Positions 36,231 through 47,381 of a stretch of 64,000 nt of DNA are shown here, piece after piece. Position numbers and translations under genes: made by a program. The stretch is from Ilex aquifolium. Its lineage: Eukaryota > Streptophyta > Magnoliopsida > Aquifoliales > Aquifoliaceae. The first letter of the stretch is position 1. Every line of letters begins with the position of its first letter. Location of the stretch: NCBI GenBank assembly GCA_951799425.1, contig OX637392.1, forward strand, positions 53,903,093 to 53,967,092. Direction: 5' to 3'. A model generated the notes under the pieces. The model saw only the letters and a list, made by a program, of their open reading frames with translations. It did no database searches and was not told the origin of the DNA.

Positions 36231-36525
36231 GGGTTAATTGCAAATTGTCCCGTCCAACTTGGGTTGTGTACCAATTAACTCCCTCTAATTTTAATTTAAA
36301 CAATTTGCGCCCTAAAGTTAAAACACACACACAAATGGGAGGATACATCGCAAAGAAGTATATAACATTAAGGTTGAAGGTGGTTTAAGAGTTTTATATC
36401 TCCATCCACTAAATCAATTAATTTAGTCATCTAGAAATTTTAATGGGCAAATTTTTAAATTTAAATTAGAGTGTGTTGTATGCTACAAAATGTAAACTTA
36501 ATGGGCGTAAATTTGTAATTAACCC
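36231..36525. mobile_element. MULE-like MITE in repeat copy 3
   Basis: Same 295-bp element with GGGTTAATT ends. It is intact and uninterrupted, so it shows the empty form of the Tekay target. Confidence 0.75.
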
Positions 36526-37134
36526 ATTTTATAATTGCTTGATCACAAGTCCCAACCCCCCCCTCCCCCCCAAAAAAAAAAAAGACATGGTTGACTATTG
36601 TTTCGATTGAAACAAAAGACCAACAAAACTCTTCTCCATTTCCATATCAGACCTTATAACTAGTTTTCAAAAGGTTTATTCCTTGTAGTTTCTTGATGTA
36701 ACTTTTTTACTTTTAGTATACAGTTTGAAGCTATTATATGAAAGTCCTACATCGTGGGAGTTGCCCGGCAAAGTGTCATCATGGAAAACTCCACCGTACA
36801 TGGCCGGATCAACTAATTTAGGAAAACTCCGTTTATGCTTTTACGAGGGAGTTCATATACTACCATCAATATTACAACACGAATAAATCATCGTGTTAAT
36901 CCTTCCAATAATATTAATCACGAATAAACCATCGTAGGATCTAATCACATAAACTAATAATAAAACTTATTTAACCATAATAAAGGGACAAGAATGCTAC
37001 AAAATAAATATTAGCACAGTTCTACGTTCTACCCATCAATCATTATATACATCTAATTGTTTTACTTGGACAACATGGTTGTATTCAATATATATGTCGT
37101 ATCAACAAATGCTCTTATACCACTTTTTGCAACG

Positions 37135-37441
37135 ACAGTACCAAGATCCGTTGACGGCACGTATAATTGATTACAAAAATTTTACTCGTTCATTAACTCT
37201 ACATAGCGGAATTAGGGTTTACTTTTGATGAACAGATCCACATGAACGAAGAACAAATGCAGATCGAAGAGCATACTCAATGAACCTCAGAATTTTCTAC
37301 TTTATATCCTTCCACGCCAAAAATTCGAATACAGTATGACTGAGAGAATCAGAGAGTGCATTTATTTATATGCTACAGTAGAGACCTTAAAGAGAAATAA
37401 GAACCGAGCTTGCAATAGACCTAGGAATCCTATGTCCAACA
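37135..37441 (-). mobile_element. Copia-type LTR relic in repeat copy 3
   Basis: Left end mutated (CTTTTTGCAAC instead of CTTGTTGGAAC), right end CCAACA. The primer-site relic GCTCTTATACCA lies just left. Confidence 0.55.
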
Positions 37442-39551
37442 CATAACAAAAATCTTATGGTCTATTAATAACAAGTTAATCTACTAAAAACTTATTATTG
37501 ATCTCCTGAGTCTTATCTCAAAATTATATTTTGAGCTCCTCGTTATTATGTGCTTAATAATCTCCCTCCCCATGTTTAAAATTATAGATGTCCGACAATT
37601 ATTTAAATTACTGACAATTATATTTAATTGACTTCTTTTAATCTTTGAGATCTTACCAGTCAACTTATTTGTCATATCGGATAATTAAATTCACCTACAG
37701 GGTTTGACATGCACAAAACTTTTGAGCTTCTTCAAGAGGACATCATAAACCCATTTAAATACAGGGATGTAGTTTCCATTAATAATTAATTTTCACAATA
37801 CAAATAATATCATCTTCCAATTCACGAATTTTGTTGACTCAAATATGAATTTCACTCTTTTATGAATAAAGTAAAAATCATTATATAAACGTGTCAATTA
37901 AATATCTCAAGATTAAGACCTTAAACAATCATAATAACAATGAGGTATTTATTTTCTTATTTACTCAAGAAAAAGAAAATAACCTCAATAATGGTCCTGT
38001 CCATTGCACAAAGTGTACTAGTGCAACAATCTGAGATAGCAGACAGTCTTCTATAGCCAAGACTGACTATACTAGAAGATTGCACTATAATCCTACTGAT
38101 GGTGTGTCCAATTCCTTCTAAGAATATGGACATTTACTTATACTATACAAGGATCCAAGATTCTAATCTTTTGTCCGTAAGCCGAACTCTACACACCAGA
38201 TTATCTATAATGTAAAACACATGCATACCTTATATTTAATATAATACAAAGATTTTATCTATACAGATTCTCATTGAAATTGGAAACAAAGAACCTTTAT
38301 TAAATAATAAACTGAGTTTCATTACACAACGCAAACCATTAGTATATAACTCTATCAAACACCACATGGTAGGGTTAGTATCAATCTGATTAATGAAATG
38401 TTATTTTCGATACACAAAACTGTGTTAAATTGATCGTAGACAAAGATCTAAAACAATGAACATACTTTATCCACATGTCTGAAGTATGTGCACCTCAAGT
38501 GCTTCAATTTTTGATAGAAAACTGAACGACAGTCTGAGTCTGATCTACATTGCTACTAATTCATAACATTGATGGTGGAAATTGAGTTATTTAATATTTT
38601 AGGGTGTAAATTAAGAATCGAAGAATCTTTCGGGGTGAAAATTTAGATTAACCCAATATTCTATAGTCTTCCAGGAATATAAGAGTATAGTTTCATCCCC
38701 CTCCTAGTCCCCCCCACCGCCCCCCCCCAAAAAAAAAAAAGTGTATAGTTTCGGAAGTTAAAGGACGAGCATAGTTTTGAAGAAGGGATCATGATCAAAA
38801 CTATAATATTTTAAGATCAAGTCATAAGTTTTTGGATAGGTCACTTGTGTGGAGTAAGTTTGGGGTAATTCTAAATTCAAATATTCTGGGTTTGATTGAA
38901 ACTTGTCTCTCGAGTTTAACGGACATCAGTGATCAATGAACAGTTGTAGTTATTTATAATTTAAGTATAACATATCGGGAGATGCCTACCTTGTGATTTA
39001 ATGAAGAGCTATACAAGAAAGACCTCGGATATGGATAAGTCTTATGTGTCAACAGTATTGAGCCTTGTGAGACGGTAATATTTAGAGTAATACGAACAAC
39101 CTCACAATAGATTCCAAGAAATTTACATATGAAAACCATCGATTGAGAAGTAAACTATCCTATGACTTTTGAGGATTGCGAGTGTTTGTCTTGCTGCATG
39201 ACATTGTTGAATTGCACCAATAAGAAGGGATCTTGGACAAATGAGCTTTTTTTTTTTTCGTTTTTGGTCAGAGAGAGATTTTGAAGTAGGATATATTTAG
39301 TATTTCTTTTGTTGTTTTTTTAGGAATATATTTCTTTGAATAATAATGTTGTTTAAAAGTCTAAATTGAGAAGTGACATTTTTACAAGTTGCAATTTAAT
39401 CTCGATTCTTTTATAGAAAAAAAACAATAATGTAGTAATCGGTGGGTCAAGTCTGCATCATTTCAATATCAAACTTACTTAGCTTCAATCAACTTAAATA
39501 ATCATCAATTGTTAAGTTTACTTGATGGTGTACCAAAATTGCTTTTTACTA

Positions 39552-39847
39552 GGGTTAATTGCAAATTGTCCCGTCCAACTTGGGTTGTGTACCAATTAAC
39601 TCCCTCTAATTTTAATTTAAACAATTTGCACCCTAAAATTAAAACACACTCACAAATGGGAGGATACATCACAAAGAAGTATATAACATTAAGGTTGAGG
39701 GTGGTTTAAGAATTTTATATATCCATCCACTAAATCAATTAATTTAGCCATCTAGAAATTTTAATGGGCAAATTTTATAAATTGAAATTAGAGTGAGTTG
39801 TATGCTACAAAATGTAAACATAAAGGGCGTAAATTTGTAATTAACTC
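39552..39847. mobile_element. MULE-like MITE in repeat copy 4
   Basis: Same element. The right terminal repeat is mutated (TTAACTC instead of TTAACCC). Confidence 0.7.
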
Positions 39848-40449
39848 ATTTTATAATTGCTTGATCACAAGTCCCAACCGCCCCCCCCCCCCCAAAAAAA
39901 AAAAAAAATACATTGTTGACTATTGTTTCGATTGAAACAAAATACCAACAAAACTATTCTCCATTTCCACATCAGTCCTTATAAGTAGTTTTCAAAAGGT
40001 TATTTCCTTGTAGTTTCTGGATGTAACTTTTTTACTTTTAGTATACAATTTGAAGCTATTATATGAAAGTCCTACATCAAGGGAGTTGCCCGGCAAAGTG
40101 TCATCATCGAAAACTCCGCCATACGTGGCCGGATCAACTAATTTAGGAAAACTCCGTCTATGCTTTTACGAGGGAGTTCATATACTACCATCAATATTAC
40201 AACACGAATAAATCATCGTGTTAATTCTTCCAATAATATTAATGACGAATAAACCATCGTAGGATCTAATCACATAAAATAATAAAAAAACTTATTTAAC
40301 CATAATAAAGGGACAATAATGCTACAAAATAAATATTAGCACAGTTCTACGTTCTACCCATCAATCATGATATACATCTAATTGTTTTACTTGGACAACA
40401 TGGTTGTATTCAATGTATATGCGGTATCAACGAAGGCTCTAATACCACT

Positions 40450-40925
40450 TGTTGGAACGACAGTACCAAGATCCGTTGATGGCGCGCATAATTAATTACA
40501 AAAATTTTACTCGTTTATTAACTCTACAAAGCGGAATTAGTATTTACTTTTGATGAACAGATCCACGCGAACGAAGAACAGATGCAGATCGAATAGCATA
40601 CTCGATGAACCTCACCTTCCAATTCGCTGATTTTGTTGACTCAAATATGAATCTCACTTTTTTTTTGAATTAAAGTAAAAACCATTATATACACGTGTCA
40701 ACTAAATATCTCAAGATTAAAACCTTAAGCAATCATACAGATGCAGATCGAACAGCATACTCGATGAACCTCACAATTTTCTATCGTATATCCTTCTACG
40801 CAAAAAATCTGAATACAGTATGACTGAGAGAATCAGGGAGTGCATTTATTTATAGGCTACAGTAGAGACCTTAAAGAGAAATAAGGACCGGGCTTCCAAT
40901 GGACCTAGGAATCCTATGTCCAACA
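40450..40925 (-). mobile_element. Copia-type LTR relic in repeat copy 4, with internal insertion
   Basis: TGTTGG at 40450 to CCAACA at 40925. It is longer than the ~317 bp of the others because of the insertion at 40616-40774. Confidence 0.6.
40579..40774. repeat. Templated insertion flanked by a 37-bp duplication
   Basis: A 37-bp stretch starting CAGATGCAGATCGAA occurs at 40579-40615 and 40738-40774. Between them is a 122-bp segment (40616-40737) that is a near-copy of 41298-41418 from ~680 bp further right in the same repeat copy. No other copy has this. Confidence 0.9.
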
Positions 40926-42191
40926 CTGAACAAACATCTTATGGTCCATTAATAACAAGTTAATCCAATAAAAACTTATTATTGATCTCCTGAGCCTTAT
41001 CTCAAAATTATATTTTGAGCTCCTCATTATTATGTGTTTACTAATCTCCTTCCCAATGTTTAAAATTACAGATGCCCGACAATTATTTAAATTACTGACA
41101 GTTATATTTAATTGACTTCTTTTAATCTTTGAGATCTTACCACTTAACTTATTTGTCATGCCGAATAATTAAATTCACCTACAGGGTTTGACATAGACAA
41201 AACTTATAGGCTTCTTCAAGAGGACATCATTAACCCATTTAAATACTATGATGTAGTTTCCATTAATAATGAATTTTCACAATACAAATAATGTTACCTT
41301 CCAATTCGCTGATTTTGTTAACTCAAATATGAATCTCACTCTTTTATGAATTAAAGTAAAAACCATTATATACACGTGTCAACTAAATATCTCAAGATTA
41401 AAACCTTAAGCAATCATAATAACAATGAGGTATTTATTTTCTTATTTACTCAATAAAAAGAAAATAACCTCAATAATGGTCCTGTCCATTATACAAATGT
41501 ACTAGTACAACAATATGAGATAACAGACAGTCTTCTATAGCCAAGACAGACAATGCCAGAAGATTGCACTACAATCCTACTGATTGTGTGTCCAATTCCA
41601 TATAAGAATATGGACATTTACTTATACTATACAAGGATCCAAGAATCTGATCTTTTTTGCAAAACCCGAACTCTACACACCAGATTATCTATAATGTAAA
41701 ACACATGCATTCCTTATATTTAATATAATACAAATATTTTATCTATACAGATTCTCATTGAAATAAGAAACAAAGAACCTTTATTATATAATAAACTGAG
41801 TTTCATTACACAACGCAAACCATTAGTATATAACTCTATCAGACATCACATGGTAGAGTTAGTATCAATCTGATTAATGAAATGTTATTTTCGATACACA
41901 AAACTGTGTCAAATTGATCGTAGACAAAGATCTACAACAATGAACATACCTTATCCTCATGTCTGAAGTATTTTCACCTCACGTGCATCAATTTATGATA
42001 GAAAACTGAACGACAATCTGGGTCTGATCTACATTGCTACTAATTCATAACATTGATTGTGGAAATTGAGTTATTCAATGTTTGAGGGTGTAAATTAAGA
42101 ATCGAAGCATCTTTCGGGGTGAAAATTTAGATTAACCCAATATTCTATAGTCTTCTAGGAATATGAGAGTATAGTTTCCTCCCCCTCCTAG

Positions 42192-42224
<33 letters not shown>

Positions 42225-43041
42225 GAGTATAGTTTCGGAAGTTAAAGGACGAGTTTAGTTATGAAGAAGGGATCGGGATCAAAACAATAATATTTTAAGA
42301 TCAAGTCATAAGTTTTTGGATAGGTCACTTGTGTGGAGTAATTTTGGGGTAATTCTAAATTCAAATATTCTGGGTTTGATTGAAACTTGTCTCTCGACTT
42401 TAACGGACATCAGTGATCAATGAACGGTTGTAGTTATTTAGAATTTAAGTATAACATATTGGCAGATGCCTACCTTGTGATTAAATGAAGAGCTATATAA
42501 GAAAGACCTCGGATATGGATAAGTGTTATGTATCAACAGTATTGAGCCTTGTGAGACGGTAATATTTAGAGTACTACAAAGAACCTCACAACAGATTCCA
42601 AGAAATTTACATATGAAAACCATTAGCAGACAAGTAAACTATCCTATGACTTATGAGGATTGTGAGTGTTTGTCTTTCTGCATGACATTGTTGAATTGCA
42701 CCAATAAGAAGGGATCTTGGACAAAAGAGCATTTTTTTTTTTTTTTCGTTTTTGGTCAGTGAGAAAGATTTTGAAGTAGGATATATTTAGTATTTCTTTT
42801 GTTGTTTTGTTAGGATTATATTTCTATGAATAATAATGTTGTTTAAAAGTCTAGATTGAGAAGTGACATTTTTACAAGTTGCAATTTAATCTCGATTCTT
42901 TTATAGAAAAATATCTATAACGTAGTTATCAGCGGGTCAAGTCTACATCATTTCAATTTCAAACCTACTTAACTTCAATCAACTTAAATAATCGTCAATT
43001 GTTAAGTTTACTTGATGGTGTACCAAAATTGCTTTTTACTA

Positions 43042-43337
43042 GGGTTAATTGCAAATTGTCCCGTCCAACTTGGGTTGTGTACCAATTAACTCCCTCTAAT
43101 TTTAATTTAAACAATTTGCGCCCTAAAGTTAAAACACACACACAAATGGGAGGATATATCGAAAAGAAGTATATAACATTAAGATTGAGGGTAGTTTAAA
43201 AATTTTATATCTACATCCACTAAATCAATAAATTTAGTCATCGAGAAATTTTAATGGGCAAATTTTTCAAATTGAAATTAGAGTGAGTTGTATACGACAA
43301 AATGTAAACTTGAAGGGCGAAAATTTGTAATTAACCC
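43042..43337. mobile_element. MULE-like MITE in repeat copy 5
   Basis: Same 296-bp element with both GGGTTAATT-type ends kept. Confidence 0.7.
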
Positions 43338-43953
43338 ATTTTATAATTGCTTGATCACAAGTCACAACCCCCCTCCTCCCCCCCCCCCCAAAAAAAAAAA
43401 TAAAAAATAAAAGACTTGGCTAACTACTGTTTCAATTGAAACAAAAGACCAACAAAGCTATTCTCCATTTCCACATTATACCATATAAGTAGTTTTCAAA
43501 ATGTTGTTTCCTTGTAGTTTCTTGATGTAATCCTTTTACTTTTAGTATACAATTTGAAGCTATTATATGAAAGTTCTACATCATGGGAGTTGCGCGACAA
43601 TGTGTCATCATGGAAAACTCCGCCATACGTGGCCGGTTCAACTAATTTAGGAAAACTCCGCCTATGCCTTTACGACGGAGTTCATATACTACCATCAATA
43701 TTACAACACGAATAAGTCATCGTGTTAATCATTCTAATAATATTAATCACCAATAAACCATCGTAGGATCTAATCACATAAAATAATAAAACAACTTATT
43801 TGACCATAATAGAGGAACAAGAATGCTGCAAAATAAATATTAGCACAGTTCTACGTTCTACCCATCAATCATGATATACATCTAATTGTTTTACTTGGAC
43901 AACATGGTTGTATTCAATATATATGAGGTATTAATGAAGGCTCTGATACTACT

Positions 43954-44270
43954 TGTTGGAACGACAATACCAAGATCCGTTGACGGCGCGTATAATTGAT
44001 TACAAAATTTTTACTCGTTTATTAACTCTACAAAACGGAATTAAAGTTTACTTTTGATGAACAGATCCACACGAATGAAGAACAGATGCAGATCGAACAA
44101 CATACTCGATGAACCTCTCAATTTTCTATCGTATATCCTTCTACGCCAAAAATCCGAATACAGTATGACTGAGAGAATCAGGGAGTGCATTTATTTATAG
44201 GCTACAGTAGAGACCTTAAAGAGAAACAAGGACCGGGCTTCCAATAGACCTAGGAATCCTATGTCCAACA
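43954..44270 (-). mobile_element. Copia-type LTR relic in repeat copy 5
   Basis: TGTTGG to CCAACA, 317 bp. The adjacent primer-site relic reads GCTCTGATACTA, the closest of the five at its 5' half. Confidence 0.65.
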
Positions 44271-45514
44271 CTGAACAAACATCTTATGGTCCATTAATAA
44301 CAAGTTAATCCAATAAAAACTTATTATTGATCTCCTGAGCCTTATCTCAAAATTATATTTTGAGCCCCTCATTATTTTGTACTTAATAATCTCCCTCCCC
44401 ATGTTTAAAATTACAGATGTCCGACAATTATTTAAATTCCTGACAATTATATTTAATTGACTTCTTTTAATCTTTGAGATCTTACCACTCAACTTATTTG
44501 TCATGTCAGATAATTAAATTCACCTGCAGGGTTTGACATGGACAAAACTTATAAGCTTCTTCAAGAGGACATCATCAACCCATTTAAATATTAGGATGTA
44601 GTTTCCATTAATAATTAATTATCACAACAAATAATGTCATCTTCCAATTCACTGATTTTGTTGACTCAAATATGAATCTCATTCTTTTATGAATTAAAGT
44701 AAAAATCATTATATGCACTTGTCAATTAAATATCTCAAGATTAAGACCTTAAGAAATCATAATAGCAATGAGGTATTTATTTTCTTATTTACTCAATAAA
44801 AAGAAAATAACGTTAATAATGGTCCAGTCCATTGCACAAAGTGTACTAGTGCAACAATCTGAGATAACATACAGTCTCCTATAGTCAAGACAGACTATGC
44901 CATAAGATTGCACTACAATCCTACTGATGGTGTGTCCAATTCCATCTAAGAATATGTACATTTACTTATACTATACAAGGATCCAAGAATCTGATCTTTT
45001 GTGCATAACCCGAACTCTACACACTAGATTATCTATAATGTAAAACACCTGCATACCATATATTTAATATAATACAAATATTTTATCTATACAGATTCTC
45101 ATTGAAATATGAAACAAATAACATTTATTAAATAATAAACTGAGTTTCATTACACAACGCAAACCATTAGTATATAACTCTATCAGACACCACATGGTAG
45201 GGTTAGTATCAATCTGATTAATGAAATCTTATTTTCGATACACAAAACTGTGTCAAATTGATCGTAGACAAAGATCTACAACAATGAACATACCTTATCC
45301 TCATGTCTGAAGTATTTGCACCTCACGTGCTTCAATTTATGATAGAAAACTGAACGACAGTCTGGGTCTGATCTACATTGCTACTAATTCATAACATTGA
45401 GTGTGGAAATTGAGTTATTTAATGTTTGAGGGTGTAAATTAAGAATCGAAGCATCTTTCGGGGTGAAAAGTTAGATTAACCCAATATTCTATACTCTTCT
45501 AGGAATATGAGAGT

Positions 45515-46245
45515 CATACAAGAAAGACCTCGGGTATGGATAAATCTTATGTGTCAACAGTATTGAGTGTTGTGAGACGGTAATATTTAGAGTAATATGA
45601 AGAACCCCTCCAGAGATTCCAAGAAATTTACATATGAAAACCATCGATAGACAAGTAAACTATCCTATGACTTTTAAGGATTGTGAGTGTTTGTCTTGCT
45701 GTATGACATTGTAGAATTGCACCAATAAGAAGTGATATTGGACAAATGAGGATTTATTTTTTTCGTTTTGGGTCAGAGAGAAGGATTTTGAAGTAAGATA
45801 TATATTTAGTACTTTTTTTTTTTTTTTTGTTAGGATTATATTTCTATGAATAATAACGTTGTTTAAAAGTCAAGATTGAGAAGTGATATTTTTACAAGTT
45901 CGGATTTAATCTCGATTCTTTTATAGAAATAGTCATTCGATTCGTTTTGACACAAAGAATATTTATTTAAGGTCTATTTGTTTATGTAAATTTTTTAAAA
46001 ATAATCTTTAATTAGAATCATAATTAACGATCTAATTAATGTGTAGTATGAGATAGAGAGAGATAAAGAGATGTATAAGTCTTAGAATTGTGGAATGAAT
46101 GAAAGTCTTACTCAAAAAATTGGAGGGAGAGGACATTTCGTATTAGGACCGTCGGATCAATATTTTTTCAAGCGATCTGAGCCGCGAAAAGTTAAAGACA
46201 AAGAAATATAGCTACTTTATTATATAGATATCTATAATGTAGTTA
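45515..46245. repeat. Rearranged partial copy 6 of the 3.3-kb repeat
   Basis: After GAGAGT the sequence jumps to CATACAAGAAAGACC, skipping about 330 bp that include C/A tract 1. It then follows the unit to about 45930. About 285 bp of foreign AT-rich DNA follows, then ~30 bp of unit sequence (ATGTAGTTATCGGCGGGTC), and the array stops where GLR intron homology begins. Confidence 0.8.
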
Positions 46246-46300
46246 TCGGCGGGTCAAGTAGAGATAATAAAGAAATATCAAAATAAATTTCTCAATCGGA

Positions 46301-46660
46301 AAATTATAATTAGACCCCCTAAACTATGTCCCTCATTCCACATTGTCCTTAAACTATCCAATTTATCATGTTACACCTTAAAAAATTATTTGAGTTTCAT
46401 ACTACTTTAATAGTTAACTGTCTATCCAATTTTTCACAACAAATCCGAGTAAAAATGGAATTCCCTAAAGTTAGATATGTCTTTTTCTCTTTAATTCGGA
46501 GGAATTTCATTTTTGCTCTGATTTATCATGAAAAAAAATGAACAAAATTTTTGATTGGGCCGATGTGGACTTAAACAATATTTTTAGAGGCAACGTTAAA
46601 AAGCATAAAGTTTAGGGGTAATGTGAAACAAGGGGCATAGAAGGGGTCTATCTATAATTT
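46301..46660. mobile_element. Intron-2 MITE next to the GLR fragment
   Basis: Same element as 55623-55983 in GLR-b, at the same distance from the exon 2 homologue. Confidence 0.6.
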
Positions 46661-46710
46661 TATTTTTCCATTTCTAAACTTTAAATTTAAATTCCAATCC
46701 TCAGCCAACT

Positions 46711-47381
46711 ACATGTTTGGTTTATGGCAATTGCAATGGTGGTACTGCTATCATATGCTCGTAGGCCATGAACTCCCATCTCGGAGATATCTTCCTCAGG
46801 ATAATCTGATTGAAAAAATTTGCTGGAATCGGTCCTTGAAGTCTAGAAAAGACTTAAAGTCTTCAACAAAATATGTCTTGATTCCTAGTGCACCTTCCAT
46901 GGAGGAGATAACAAAAGTATTAACAGAATCCAAGAGACTCGCGAATGGGTTGGTAATTATCCATGCGGAATCTCTCCCAACACACCCCATTTGTTTTGCT
47001 TGTCTAAACAAATGAGTAACCATTGATGAAGATAATTGAGGAACAATAAAAAACCTTGGATTGTTTTCTCAACAGTTCAGCAACATTTTCACTAACAAAA
47101 CCTTTTGGATCAGCTAGAGAGTAAAATGGTGGAGGAACTAAACAATATTCAATATCTAAGCCAAGATCTTGGAGTGAATTAGATAATACAGCTTACATTC
47201 TGGAATCGGATCCATAGTTGTCAGACTCATTGATTTCTATAACTTTTTGCCAGTTGAATGAATGAACAATGTCCGTGACGCATCTAATTTGTTCAGTGAC
47301 ATTGGTTGCTTGATTGGAGCTGATGCAAATGAAATAATTGGCACTGGAGCTTGGTTTCCAACGTCAGCGACTAAGGCTGCT
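46711..47381 (-). pseudogene. GLR pseudogene fragment (exon 2 homologue)
   Basis: Minus-strand homology to exon 2 of GLR-a and GLR-b, from about VADVGN to the exon end, covering part of the amino-terminal ligand-binding domain (GRDSAWIITNPFASLLDSVN is readable). It has frameshifts, for example an extra A near 47050, a mutated splice donor near 46710, and an internal loss near 47310. Sequence 46246-46710 matches intron 2 of GLR-b. The fragment ends abruptly at about 47381, next to a GAGAGAGAGA tract. No other exon is present, so it is a broken third GLR copy. Confidence 0.85.

Larger units (their letters stand above)
35369..38692. repeat. 3.3-kb repeat, copy 3
   Basis: C/A tracts at 35386-35417 and 36556-36583. 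The first ~385 bp carry a set of private variants found again only in copy 5. Confidence 0.9.
38693..42176. repeat. 3.3-kb repeat, copy 4 (longer by ~160 bp)
   Basis: C/A tracts at 38709-38740 and 39882-39908. The extra length comes from a segment at 40616-40774, described separately. Confidence 0.9.
18582..45514. repeat. Tandem array of five ~3.3-kb repeats
   Basis: Five head-to-tail copies start at TCCTCCCCCTCCTAG or a close variant: 18582, 21928, 35369, 38693 and 42177. Net lengths are about 3346, 3351 (after removing the 10,090-bp Tekay insertion with its duplicate), 3324, 3484 and 3338 bp. Each copy has, in order: C/A tract 1, about 850 bp of AT-rich DNA, a MITE, C/A tract 2, a primer-site relic with copia-type LTR, and about 1.25 kb of AT-rich DNA. 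No protein gene was recognised. Copies look roughly 90-95% alike by eye. The array lies between GLR-a and the GLR fragment. Confidence 0.93.
42177..45514. repeat. 3.3-kb repeat, copy 5
   Basis: C/A tracts at 42193-42224 and 43368-43400. The first ~385 bp match copy 3; the rest is closer to copy 4 and the partial copy 6. Confidence 0.9.

Noticed and set aside
46713-47015. 100-aa plus-strand ORF over the GLR fragment
   Set aside because: Antisense shadow of the exon 2 homologue.
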